Assembly (NCBI RefSeq): GCF_001652275.1
Contig: NZ_LVZK01000001.1
Location: forward strand, 558,001 to 622,000
Length of the DNA: 64,000 nucleotides
Direction of reading: 5' to 3'
From: Peptidiphaga gingivicola
GTDB taxonomy: Bacteria > Actinomycetota > Actinomycetes > Actinomycetales > Actinomycetaceae
Of the stretch, positions 41,940-49,835 are shown piece by piece (the first letter of the stretch is position 1; every line of letters begins with the position of its first letter). The position numbers and the translations under genes were made by a program. Under the pieces are notes generated by a model, which made no database searches, had not been told where the DNA came from, and worked only from the letters and a program-made list of their open reading frames with translations.

Positions 41940-43634
41940 ATGACAACTTCCTCACCAATTGGGGTCCGCCGGAAAACGCCGGGGATCTTCACGCTCATTT
42001 GCACGCTCGCGCTGAGCCTCGGTGCGCTTCTTTCCATGCCCACCGCGGCGAGTGCGAATGAAGTCAAGGTTGTAACCGGCATCACGGTCGAGAACACGTC
42101 GCGCGACAGCCAGTCGACGCCTTACCACGTGTGGGACATCACCAAGGTGAAGTTCACCGTGGACACGACCGGATCCGGTGCAAAAGCCGGCGACACCTTC
42201 ACCATCGGCCTGCCCGACTCGATGCGCACCCAGATCACGTCGTTCCCGATGTACGCGAACGACGGCAAGACCGAGGTCGCCAAGTGCACGGTTCCCGGCG
42301 GCGCCGGCCAAACGCTGACCTGCACGTTCACGGACTACGTCAATTCCCACCCCGACATGCAGGGCGGAGGCTGGGTTCGGACCCAGATCTCCAAGTCCGA
42401 AGGGGTCGGCAACTTCACGTTCAAGGTTCCCGGAAACCCGATCGTCGTCGGGATTCCAGGCGGAATGATCAAGCCCGGCGACCTGCGCGGACTCCCCGAG
42501 AAGGCCTATAAGCAGGGGTGGGTCGAGGGCGAAGTCAGCCCCAACCTCTTCTACTGGAGGATCTGGGTCAACGCCGGAGCCTACGCCAACAGCGGGCAGA
42601 TCACGGTCAACGACACCTTCAGCGCCGACCACGGCGGGTACAAGCTTTCGGACGAGTCCGGACGGCAACCCGTTCTGCGCGTGTGGAAGGATTCGAAGAA
42701 GTTCGAATCCGGGGCCGACGCCGACGAGACGATCAAGGTCGGCCAGAGCGTCGGCGGCGGAACCTTCCAGTTCCAGCCCAACGAGAAGGGCTTCGCGGCG
42801 AGCTGGCCCCGCCAGGACGGCTACGTCTACGAGCTCGGCTACTACACGGTCCTCAAGGACCCCTCGCAGGTCAAAGTCGGTGACGCCATACAGAACCACG
42901 CGAACGTCAACGGTTCGGACGTCAAGAGCGACGCTGCGATCGCGACCCTCGGCGCCGGGAGGCTTGACGGGGCCGGCTTCGGCTCCATCAGCGTGACCAA
43001 GGCGCCGCTCACGGGCGACGCGGCCTCGCAGGTCGACGCCGCGAAGGAGTACACCGTCAAGGCCAGCTACACGGTCGGCGGCAAGGAGAAGTCTGACACT
43101 CTCAGCCTCAAGGCCGGCGGCCCCGCCAAGACGATCGGCTCCCTCCCCAAGGGCACGAAGGTCACCCTCTCCGAGATCAAGCCGACCGACGACGGAGTGA
43201 CCTGGGGAGACCCCGTCTTCTCCTCGAAGGATTCGAACGTCAAGGTGGCCGACGGCGGCAAAAGCGCCGTCGTCACCGTCGGCGACAGGACGCTCACGTC
43301 CGTCGTCGTGACGAACAAGGCGAACCGGGTCGCCACGCCTCCGGCGCAGACTACGCCTCCGACGCCGATCGCGCCGCCGACGACGCCGGGCGCCCCCGTG
43401 CCCCCGGTTCCCTCAACCCCCTCGGTGACGCCTTCGACTCCGACCGCGACGCCTTCGACTCCCGCAGCGACGCCTTCGACTCCCGCAGCGACGCCTTCGA
43501 CTCCGACGGCGGCGCCTTCCAAGCCCTCGCTTCCCGATACGGGTGCGGCGGTGCTCTGGCTGGGAGTCATCGGCTTGCTCGCCGTGGTTGTGGGCGGAAC
43601 CCTCATGTTCCTCCGCAAAAGGGACAAGGGCTGA
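41940..43634 (+). CDS. LPXTG-type cell-wall-anchored surface protein
   Basis: A 564-residue adhesin-like protein. A signal peptide (hydrophobic 15-33, cleavage near ASA) is followed by an adhesin-type beta-sandwich region (VTGITVENTSRDSQSTPYHV), a DUF5979-like Ig domain (SISVTKAPLTGDAAS to SVVVTNKANRV), a Pro/Thr-rich wall-spanning repeat (PSTPAAT) and the sortase signal LPDTG, membrane segment and KRDKG tail. ATG at 41940 follows AAGGAC; an upstream ATG at 41859 would spoil the signal peptide. Probably binds host matrix or mucin; ligand unknown. Sortase is not in the window. Confidence 0.85.
   Translation: MTTSSPIGVRRKTPGIFTLICTLALSLGALLSMPTAASANEVKVVTGITVENTSRDSQSTPYHVWDITKVKFTVDTTGSGAKAGDTFTIGLPDSMRTQITSFPMYANDGKTEVAKCTVPGGAGQTLTCTFTDYVNSHPDMQGGGWVRTQISKSEGVGNFTFKVPGNPIVVGIPGGMIKPGDLRGLPEKAYKQGWVEGEVSPNLFYWRIWVNAGAYANSGQITVNDTFSADHGGYKLSDESGRQPVLRVWKDSKKFESGADADETIKVGQSVGGGTFQFQPNEKGFAASWPRQDGYVYELGYYTVLKDPSQVKVGDAIQNHANVNGSDVKSDAAIATLGAGRLDGAGFGSISVTKAPLTGDAASQVDAAKEYTVKASYTVGGKEKSDTLSLKAGGPAKTIGSLPKGTKVTLSEIKPTDDGVTWGDPVFSSKDSNVKVADGGKSAVVTVGDRTLTSVVVTNKANRVATPPAQTTPPTPIAPPTTPGAPVPPVPSTPSVTPSTPTATPSTPAATPSTPAATPSTPTAAPSKPSLPDTGAAVLWLGVIGLLAVVVGGTLMFLRKRDKG
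43428..43511 (+). repeat. 21-bp repeat, four copies, in the adhesin stalk
   Basis: Units of the form ACGCCTTCGACTCC(C/G) plus seven bases encode TPSTPxA. They form the Pro/Thr-rich cell-wall spacer and may vary in number between strains. Confidence 0.8.
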
Positions 43635-44055
43635 GGCAAAAGTGCCAAGGTTGAGGCCGAACTAAGGGCCGACGCCGAAACTGCAAAGGCTCGGGCGGGC
43701 ATCGCACGCACTTCGGAACCGCTCTGAATCGGAAGGCGCCGAGACGCTCCGAGCCAGGCGACGAAAGTCCGATGCAATTCGGGCCGACCGGCGGGCTCCC
43801 CGCAAGCGCATCACGCGCTTGCGGGGAGCCCGCCGAATAGTCGGTTCCCGGAAGCGGGGGCGCATTTTGCAACTCTTTGGCGCTGGTAGGGCAGGCCGTC
43901 GCGAACAGCATTAAGTCGGGGGCCGCGGGCGCCGTCTTTCGGCTCGGTTTCGCGCTGTGCCGGCGACGGCGAAACTCCCGTGGGAGAGGGAGAAAGCGGC
44001 CAACCGGACGGCCCAGAGTTCGGGAGGGCCGCGACGCTGCCGATATCATTGGCCC
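43635..44055 (+). other. Spacer between the adhesin and the phosphatase gene
   Basis: Holds the terminator hairpin at 43790-43834. The remainder has no supported gene. Confidence 0.5.
43790..43834 (+). terminator. Perfect 20-bp stem hairpin after the adhesin gene
   Basis: GGCGGGCTCCCCGCAAGCGC and its exact complement flank ATCAC, 155 bp past the stop. It is a very stable hairpin without a T-run. Confidence 0.75.
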
Positions 44056-44058
44056 ATG
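44044..44058 (+). promoter_or_regulatory. Possible leaderless start of the phosphatase gene
   Basis: TATCAT (44044-44049) ends 6 bp before the ATG at 44056, and there is no Shine-Dalgarno. The geometry matches the starts at 25605 and 49769. A -35 is not clear. Confidence 0.4.
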
Positions 44059-44649
44059 CCTACGAAGATTCAGCGCCAGCTTGCCGCCAACCCGCAGATT
44101 CTCGTCGTGTGCACGGGAAACATCTGCCGCTCGCCGATCGGCGAGGTCGTGCTGCGCAACAGGATCGAAGGAGCGGGTCTGGCCTACGGCGTCGCCAGCT
44201 GCGGGGTCTCGGACGAGGAGCGCGGCAATCCGATCTATCCTCCCGCCGCCAGGGTTCTCCGCGAAGCCGGGTATGCCGTCCCCGTGCGCAGCGCCCACCG
44301 GGCGACGCGGCGCGAACTGGCCGAATCTGGGCTCATTCTGGCGATGACGACGGGGCACGCGCGGGCCCTGCGGAGGATGTGCGCCGACGCCGGGGTCGAC
44401 GGCGCCCGAATTCACCTGTGGCGAGAGTTCGACGGGGCCGGCCCGGGAGTCGCGCCCGACGGCTGCTTCGGTCCGGGCGGCGCGCTCGCGGACGGGAAAG
44501 AGACCCGGGGCCGCTCCGAGTTCTACTACTCCAGCGGCCGGTGGGACGTGGCCGATCCGTGGGGCGGCGGGCCCGAGGAGTATGACCGCACGTTGGCGCA
44601 GGTCGAGGCGGGCGCCGACGGGCTGATCGCCGAGCTCACGCGGGGCTGA
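44056..44649 (+). CDS. Low-molecular-weight protein-tyrosine phosphatase
   Basis: A 197-residue phosphatase. The P-loop VCTGNICRSP (CX5R) holds the catalytic Cys and Arg, and DVADPWGG supplies the general-acid Asp. These enzymes dephosphorylate bacterial tyrosine kinases or exopolysaccharide regulators. It is somewhat longer than the usual ~150 residues because of a Gly-rich insertion (DGAGPGVAPDGCFGPGGALADG). ATG at 44056 starts at a leaderless-type position. No tyrosine kinase gene is nearby. Assignment is firm; the substrate is unknown. Confidence 0.9.
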   Translation: MPTKIQRQLAANPQILVVCTGNICRSPIGEVVLRNRIEGAGLAYGVASCGVSDEERGNPIYPPAARVLREAGYAVPVRSAHRATRRELAESGLILAMTTGHARALRRMCADAGVDGARIHLWREFDGAGPGVAPDGCFGPGGALADGKETRGRSEFYYSSGRWDVADPWGGGPEEYDRTLAQVEAGADGLIAELTRG

Positions 44650-44692
44650 CCTGACTGAGGCGGGGACCGCCAGCCGGGCCTCGCGCGCCCGC

Positions 44693-46030
44693 TCATTTCA
44701 TTTCCTTGTTGCCTGCCTCCTGGGCCTTCTTCAGCCCCTCGGGGACCGGATAGGATCCGAGGAAGGTGTCGAGCAGCAAGGGAGTGTAGGCCTTGGTCCC
44801 CGCATTGACGGACGGGCCGACGGGCGGCTTCGTCGTCGTTCCCCTCGACGCCTCGACGAACGCCGAAACGTCCACGTTCCTCTTCCTCCAATAGTCGACG
44901 AAGGCCGACTGCGCGGCCACGGCCCCCGGGAAGGAGACGCCGCGTTCGGCAAGGGGCAGCTGGCCTTCGGCTGAGCCCAACCATTTGAGGACCTTTGCCG
45001 TGGCCGCCTTGTGCTTCGTTTTTGCGTTGCCGACGGCGGCGACCCCGTGAACGGTGGATATGCGGCCCTTCGGCCCGGCCACCATGGGGGCGATGCCCCA
45101 CTTGAAGCCCTTGGCGTTGTCGGCAACCTCCTTGAGGTTGTACGGGCCGGATTGGAAGAGGGCGAGCTTTCCCTTGACGAACAGGTCTCGGGTGGAATCC
45201 CCATTCGTGTTGGTGTCTGCGGCGGGCGGCGCCACGCGGTGCGCATTGATCATCGCCACGAGGTAGGAAAACGCGTTGTTGCCTCGAGGCGAGGCGAAGG
45301 CGAATGTGCCGTCGGAGGCCTGGTATGTCCCGCCGGCCTCGGCCAGGAAGGGGAGGTAGACGGCCTGCATGTCGGCCTGCGCGTTGAACCCGTAGGTTGC
45401 GATGTTCTTTGCGTCGAAGCCGTCCTCGCCCGGATGCCTGCCGCTCTTGTCGACGGTGAGTTTGCGCGCGGCCCCCAGGAGGGTGTCGCCTTCGCCCGCG
45501 TCCGGCGCCCACGTGAGATCCGAGGCGTCGACGCCCGCGGCCTCGACCGCGTCCTTGTTGTAATACAAGGCGATGGAATCCCACAGCTGCGGAACGCCCC
45601 ACAGCTTTCCTTTGCGCGTGTAAAGATCGACGACGGGCTTCTGCCACTCCTCGTGGTCCGAGCCCACGGCGTCCTCGACGTCCATGAGGTTGCCGTTGTC
45701 GGCATACTGCGCGTAATTCGAGGAGTTGACCCAGTAGACGTCGGCCATGTCGCCCGAGGAGATGTCGAGCGGCAGGCGGTCCCAGTAGCGGTTCCAGGAA
45801 ACCACCTCGACTTTGACGTCGATTTCGGGGTTCTTCTTGCGGAACTCCTTGAACGACTCCCTGTAGGCGGCCGCTGCCTCCTGATCCCACACGCGGAAGG
45901 TCACCCGCGTTCCGTCCGAGGAGTCCGAGGAGGAATCGGTCGGGGAGCATGCGGCGAGGGCGAGCGTCGCCGCCGCAGCCAGCGCGGCGAGCTTCCTCTT
46001 TTTGCGTGTGAAGAGTCCATGGGGCATCAT
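44693..46030 (-). CDS. Carbohydrate ABC transporter substrate-binding lipoprotein
   Basis: A 445-residue lipoprotein with a basic signal peptide and lipobox LAAC (Cys at 28). The fold is that of family 1 extracellular solute-binding proteins: VTFRVWDQEAAAAYRESFKEF, SSGDMADVYWVNSSNYAQY, LWGVPQLWDSIALYYNKDAV and the helical KGKLALFQSGPYN. It lies downstream of two permease genes on the same strand, separated by 262 bp containing its own probable promoter. The ATPase is missing, as is usual for CUT1 systems using a shared MsiK-type ATPase. Substrate not determined; an oligosaccharide is likely. Confidence 0.9.
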   Translation of the reverse strand: MMPHGLFTRKKRKLAALAAAATLALAACSPTDSSSDSSDGTRVTFRVWDQEAAAAYRESFKEFRKKNPEIDVKVEVVSWNRYWDRLPLDISSGDMADVYWVNSSNYAQYADNGNLMDVEDAVGSDHEEWQKPVVDLYTRKGKLWGVPQLWDSIALYYNKDAVEAAGVDASDLTWAPDAGEGDTLLGAARKLTVDKSGRHPGEDGFDAKNIATYGFNAQADMQAVYLPFLAEAGGTYQASDGTFAFASPRGNNAFSYLVAMINAHRVAPPAADTNTNGDSTRDLFVKGKLALFQSGPYNLKEVADNAKGFKWGIAPMVAGPKGRISTVHGVAAVGNAKTKHKAATAKVLKWLGSAEGQLPLAERGVSFPGAVAAQSAFVDYWRKRNVDVSAFVEASRGTTTKPPVGPSVNAGTKAYTPLLLDTFLGSYPVPEGLKKAQEAGNKEMK

Positions 46031-46292
46031 GGGTGTCCCTTTCGTGACTCGCTCGAAAATGCGGTGTTCGAGGAGGTTGAATGCGGTGATCTTGTGTCTT
46101 TTATCCTATAGAACACATTGGGCAGTTGTTGTATTCCATCCAGCGCGCCGCAGTGATTACTGATACGTATGCGATGTTTGTTTCTTTTCGGTGGCCCGTG
46201 TGTTCATTGCATGCCGGGCTCGCACTGCGGACCACGTCCGCTCCGGTCGGCAGGGCCGCGGCGCGAATCGCGCGAGCCCGGCGCCCGGCGGT

Positions 46293-47210
46293 TCAGTGAA
46301 GCCCCGAGATCCCCAGGGATCTGACAATCTGGCGATGGAAGACGACGTAGAGGACGATGAGGGGCGCAAGCGCCAGGACGGTCGCGGCCATGACAAGCGT
46401 CCACTCGTCGGAATGCTCTTGCTGCAGCGCCTGCGTGGCCACCGTGAACACGTGCCACGTCGGTTCCGGGGCGATGATCGACGGCCACATGAAGGAGTTC
46501 CACTGCGAGACGACGGTGATGAGCAGGAGTGTGGCCAGAATCGGGCGATTCATGGGAAGCATGATCGACCAGAGGGTGCGCCAGTGGCCTGCGCCGTCGA
46601 GCTTGGCGGCGTCGAGCACGTCGCTCGGAACCCCCTGGAAGTTCTGCCGAAGGAGGAAGATCGCGTAAGGGGAGCCCAGAAGGAAGGGGACGACGAGTCC
46701 CGCGAAAGTGTTCTTCAGCCCGGCGTGGGTGAGCGCGGCAAACAGCGGGATCATCGTGACCACCGCCGGAACCATGAGGGTTGCGACGTAGGTCCAGAAG
46801 ATGAACTCCCTGCCGGGAAATCTCAGGCGCGCGAAAGCGTAGGCGGCTAGCACGGAGCAGACCATTTGGCCGACGGTCAAGACCGCGACCGCCTGGACCG
46901 TCACGGCCAGCGGAACCACGAAGTTCGCACGGTCCCCGAACAGCGACGTGTAATTCTCGACAGTCGGGGAGGACGGCGGCGAAAGCGGGTCGCCGCCGGC
47001 GAACTCCTCCGGGCTTTTCAGGCTGGTGAAGACGGAGAAGACGAAAGGTGCGACCGTCAGGATCGCCCCGGCGGCGAGAAACGCGTAGGTCGCCAACGTC
47101 GCCGCCCACCAGCTTGCCCGTTTGCGCGTCCGCCTGGCCGGCGATTTCGGCTCGGCGGAGATCTGCGCGCCGCGTGCGCGCCCGGCGGCGCCTCGCATGT
47201 TCTCACTCAC
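46293..47210 (-). CDS. Carbohydrate ABC transporter permease (MalG-like)
   Basis: A 305-residue permease with a basic N-terminus and about six membrane segments. Characteristic features are ILTVAPFVFSVFTSLKSPEEF near the start, TLMVPAVVTMIPLF and the EAA loop VLDAAKLDGAGHWRTLWSIMLP that contacts the ATPase. It overlaps the preceding permease gene by 8 bp, so both are coupled. It would form a heterodimer with that permease and work with the lipoprotein at 44693. Confidence 0.9.
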   Translation of the reverse strand: MSENMRGAAGRARGAQISAEPKSPARRTRKRASWWAATLATYAFLAAGAILTVAPFVFSVFTSLKSPEEFAGGDPLSPPSSPTVENYTSLFGDRANFVVPLAVTVQAVAVLTVGQMVCSVLAAYAFARLRFPGREFIFWTYVATLMVPAVVTMIPLFAALTHAGLKNTFAGLVVPFLLGSPYAIFLLRQNFQGVPSDVLDAAKLDGAGHWRTLWSIMLPMNRPILATLLLITVVSQWNSFMWPSIIAPEPTWHVFTVATQALQQEHSDEWTLVMAATVLALAPLIVLYVVFHRQIVRSLGISGLH

Positions 47211-48084
47211 GTTCGTACACCGTCCGTTTCGAGAAATGGCGCTGCTGAATGAGGGTCGCCGCCACGACGAAGACGAGGAGGACCACCGCCATGGCGCTCG
47301 CGCGCCCGATCCGGTTGGGGGCGCCGAAGGCCGTCCGATAGATCTGCGCGGCGACGACGTCCGTGGTCCCGCCCGGATAGCCCGGGTTTCCCCCGGTCAG
47401 CCCGTAGACGAGGTCGAAGGCTTGAAAGGAGGAAATAAAAGACGTGACGAGCACGAAGAACGTGGTGGGGCGCAGCATCGGCAGGCGTATGCGCGTCAGG
47501 AGCCTGACCGGCCCGGCGCCGTCGAGCTTCGCCGCCTCGACGACGGACTGGGGAATCGCCTGCAGGCCGGCGAGGAAGAACAGCGAGATGTAGCCGACGT
47601 TTTGCCACACGTAGACGAAGGCGACGGTCGGCAGGGCGAGGGAGGCGTCGCTCATCCATTCGACTCTGTCGCCGACAAGTGCGTTGACGAGCCCGTTCGA
47701 GGGGTCGAGAAGCCATTTCCACACGATTCCCAGCGTGAGGGGAGCGCAGACCCACGGCAGGACGTAGAGCACTTGGAAAACGCCGGATCCGGGGAGCTTG
47801 CGGTTGAGGGCGACGGCGATGAGGAGGCCCGCCGTGACCGCCGCAGGGATCGCCATGAGGGAAAAAGCCGCGGTGACGAGGATCGAACGCCGGAATCCGG
47901 GGTCGCCGAGGATGTGCGCGTAGTTGTCCAGGCCGACGAAGCGCGGCGGCGATATGAGGTTCCAGTCCGTCAGCGAGGCGAGGAGGATGAAGAAAATCGG
48001 CGCGACGAGGAAGAGCCCCACGCCCACGAGAGAGGGGGAGAGCATGGCGAAGGCGGTCAGCCTCTCGCCGCGGGCCCGAGCCAC
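47203..48084 (-). CDS. Carbohydrate ABC transporter permease (MalF-like)
   Basis: A 293-residue permease. The start MLSPSLVGVGLFLVAPIFF and the EAA loop VVEAAKLDGAGPVRLLTRIRLP are typical of MalF/UgpA-type proteins, with six membrane segments. GTG at 48084 was chosen because it overlaps the upstream stop (TAGTG) and begins VARARGER just before the first segment; the open frame to 48543 is a shadow of the upstream gene. It is the second gene of the operon. Confidence 0.88.
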   Translation of the reverse strand: MARARGERLTAFAMLSPSLVGVGLFLVAPIFFILLASLTDWNLISPPRFVGLDNYAHILGDPGFRRSILVTAAFSLMAIPAAVTAGLLIAVALNRKLPGSGVFQVLYVLPWVCAPLTLGIVWKWLLDPSNGLVNALVGDRVEWMSDASLALPTVAFVYVWQNVGYISLFFLAGLQAIPQSVVEAAKLDGAGPVRLLTRIRLPMLRPTTFFVLVTSFISSFQAFDLVYGLTGGNPGYPGGTTDVVAAQIYRTAFGAPNRIGRASAMAVVLLVFVVAATLIQQRHFSKRTVYERE

Positions 48085-48761
48085 TAAGCGGTCACCGTGA
48101 AGATCGTTCCCAATGCGACCGTGATGCCGAGCAAACACGTCGATGCGAGCATTCCCCCGGCCCACCCCGGCTTCGGCGAAAGCGGGCTGCGGCGCATGGG
48201 CAGGATGGGCGCGTCCGATTTGAGCTTGCGCGGCTGCTTTTTGAGCTGGGCCATGAGCTCCTTTTGGCGCGCGGAAGGCTCGTCGACGGCGGCGAGCTCG
48301 CCCTTGCCGGGCTCGACCTGCTGGAGCGCCAGAAGGGTCCCGACCTCGGGGTCCTTGGCGTGCTTCTTGCGCATCCCGCCGAGGGTGACGATCGATCGAA
48401 AAGGCTTCGCGCCGTCGACCGGCTGGACGACGACGGGGACCCTCAGGCCGCGCCTGGTGAGCCTCGACTCCACGGACTCCGAGGTGGCGAGGGTCCGCGC
48501 GACGACGGGGGCTCCCAGGCCGTCTTTCGGCCGCACGATCCAAGGGGCGAGGAAGAGGAAGGAAAGCCCGAACAGGAGAAGGCCCACGTACAGGACGTTG
48601 CCGCTCGTCAGGCGGTCGCCGTAGGCGAGGACGGCCACAACCGTTCCGATGCAGTTGCCGACGAACAAGCCGGTTCCGGCGCGCCGCAGATTGTCGATGG
48701 GGCGGCTCGCGGGAATGACGGCGGAACTCAGGACGTCCCGGACGGGGTGTTGTGTAGACAT
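48084..48761 (-). CDS. Membrane protein of unknown function at the head of the sugar ABC operon
   Basis: A 225-residue protein with membrane segments near residues 32-48, 57-74 and 205-224 and a basic cytoplasmic domain between them (FRSIVTLGGMRKKHAKDP, QKELMAQLKKQPRKLKSD). No family was recognised. ATG at 48761 follows GAGGAGCCGC. It shares one base with the MalF-like GTG, so it is co-transcribed, but nothing shows that it takes part in transport. Proteins of this shape are seen as accessory or cell-envelope proteins in actinobacteria. Confidence 0.7.
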   Translation of the reverse strand: MSTQHPVRDVLSSAVIPASRPIDNLRRAGTGLFVGNCIGTVVAVLAYGDRLTSGNVLYVGLLLFGLSFLFLAPWIVRPKDGLGAPVVARTLATSESVESRLTRRGLRVPVVVQPVDGAKPFRSIVTLGGMRKKHAKDPEVGTLLALQQVEPGKGELAAVDEPSARQKELMAQLKKQPRKLKSDAPILPMRRSPLSPKPGWAGGMLASTCLLGITVALGTIFTVTA

Positions 48762-48971
48762 GCGGCTCCTCGATCGAAGGGGTGGCTCCAGTCTATGCCC
48801 TGCCCGCCGCTCGATTTCGCGCGGCGCAGCCTTCGCGCGTTCCCGGAAGCCGCCGCCGCACCGCTCGCGCTCGTGCGGTCGCGCGCGGGCTGCCCTTGCT
48901 TAGACCGAGCCTTGTTCTGGCTGCGCCGCCCGGACTGAGCCTTGCTTGGGCTGCGCCGACCGAAACGAGCG

Positions 48972-49769
48972 CTACTCGGGCTGCGACTCGGCCGTGCGCC
49001 GCCTGGCGAGAATCTCTTCGAGGGGCCGGTAATGGGCGCGAACGGCCTTTCTGTACCCCTTGAGGTCGCCGGCCTCGGCCGCGTCGAGGATCGCGCGGTG
49101 CGCCCGGGCGGTGGCTTCCAGCCCGGCCTCGATGTGCTCGGCGAGGTCGGGGATCACCGCCATGTGCACGAGCCACAGCGCCGAGACCATCTGCTTGGCG
49201 ATGGAGTTCCCTACGGCGTCCAGGATCCCCGAGTGGAAGGTTGCGTCCTCTTCGAGATACCGTTCGCCGGCGGCGGCCTTCTCATCCATGGCGGACACGG
49301 CCGCGTGGAGCACGGGGTTCTCCGTCCCCTTGAGCGCCGCGACGACGTCGGCCGAGATTCCCAGGTCGAGGTACTTCCGCAGGGCGACGACGTCGGCCAG
49401 GGAATCCGCCCCGGAGCCCGAGGTGAGCGAGGAGCGGAGAATCAGCGTGTCGACGAGGGGGCGCAGGGACATGTCGCCGACGAACGTGCCGCGCCCCTGA
49501 TGGACGCGGACGATGTCGAGGGCTTCGAGCTTTCGCAGGGCCTCTCTCACGGACGAGCGCGAGACTCCGAGCTCGGCGCAGAGGACCGCCTCGGTGGGCA
49601 GCGGGGAGCCGGGCTGGAGGTCGTGGGAGAGGATGTAGGCGCGCACCGCCTGCATCGTTGCAGTGGAGCGGTTGACGAAGGGCGTCGCCGCGGCGGATTC
49701 GCCCCGCGGATCTTGGAATATGTCAGACGACTCGGCGATGATCTGTTGCAAGAATTTGTCAGACATCAT
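48972..49769 (-). CDS. FadR-subfamily GntR regulator, probable sialic-acid regulator
   Basis: A 265-residue GntR-family repressor. The N-terminal winged helix has TEAVLCAELGVSRSSVREALRKLEALDIV; the C-terminal ~150 residues are an all-helical FCD ligand domain with DATFHSGILDAVGN and AHRAILDAAEAGD. It is divergent from the peptide-type ABC/nan operon, which FadR-type NanR regulators often control. ATG at 49769 lies 6 bp after TATACT with no ribosome site, so the mRNA is probably leaderless. A near-palindrome over that -10 (49777-49789) could be its own operator. Ligand, likely sialic acid or a derivative, is inferred from context. Confidence 0.85.
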   Translation of the reverse strand: MMSDKFLQQIIAESSDIFQDPRGESAAATPFVNRSTATMQAVRAYILSHDLQPGSPLPTEAVLCAELGVSRSSVREALRKLEALDIVRVHQGRGTFVGDMSLRPLVDTLILRSSLTSGSGADSLADVVALRKYLDLGISADVVAALKGTENPVLHAAVSAMDEKAAAGERYLEEDATFHSGILDAVGNSIAKQMVSALWLVHMAVIPDLAEHIEAGLEATARAHRAILDAAEAGDLKGYRKAVRAHYRPLEEILARRRTAESQPE

Positions 49770-49817
49770 ATGCTGAGTATACGCGATACCCTTAGGGGGC
49801 GCACCGCTCACTACACT
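49770..49817. promoter_or_regulatory. Divergent promoter region of the regulator and nan operon
   Basis: On the minus strand TATACT (49781-49776) is the likely -10 of the regulator, and GTATACGCGATAC (49777-49789) is a near-palindrome over it. On the plus strand TACACT (49812-49817) is a plausible -10 for the nan operon. The arrangement fits autoregulation plus control of the operon. Confidence 0.4.
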
Positions 49818-49835
49818 CAATGGAGAGGAATACCC

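Noticed and set aside
47203-48543. 446-codon version of the MalF-like permease
   Set aside because: The first 153 codons are a shadow of the upstream membrane-protein gene; the GTG at 48084 overlapping its stop gives a normal permease.
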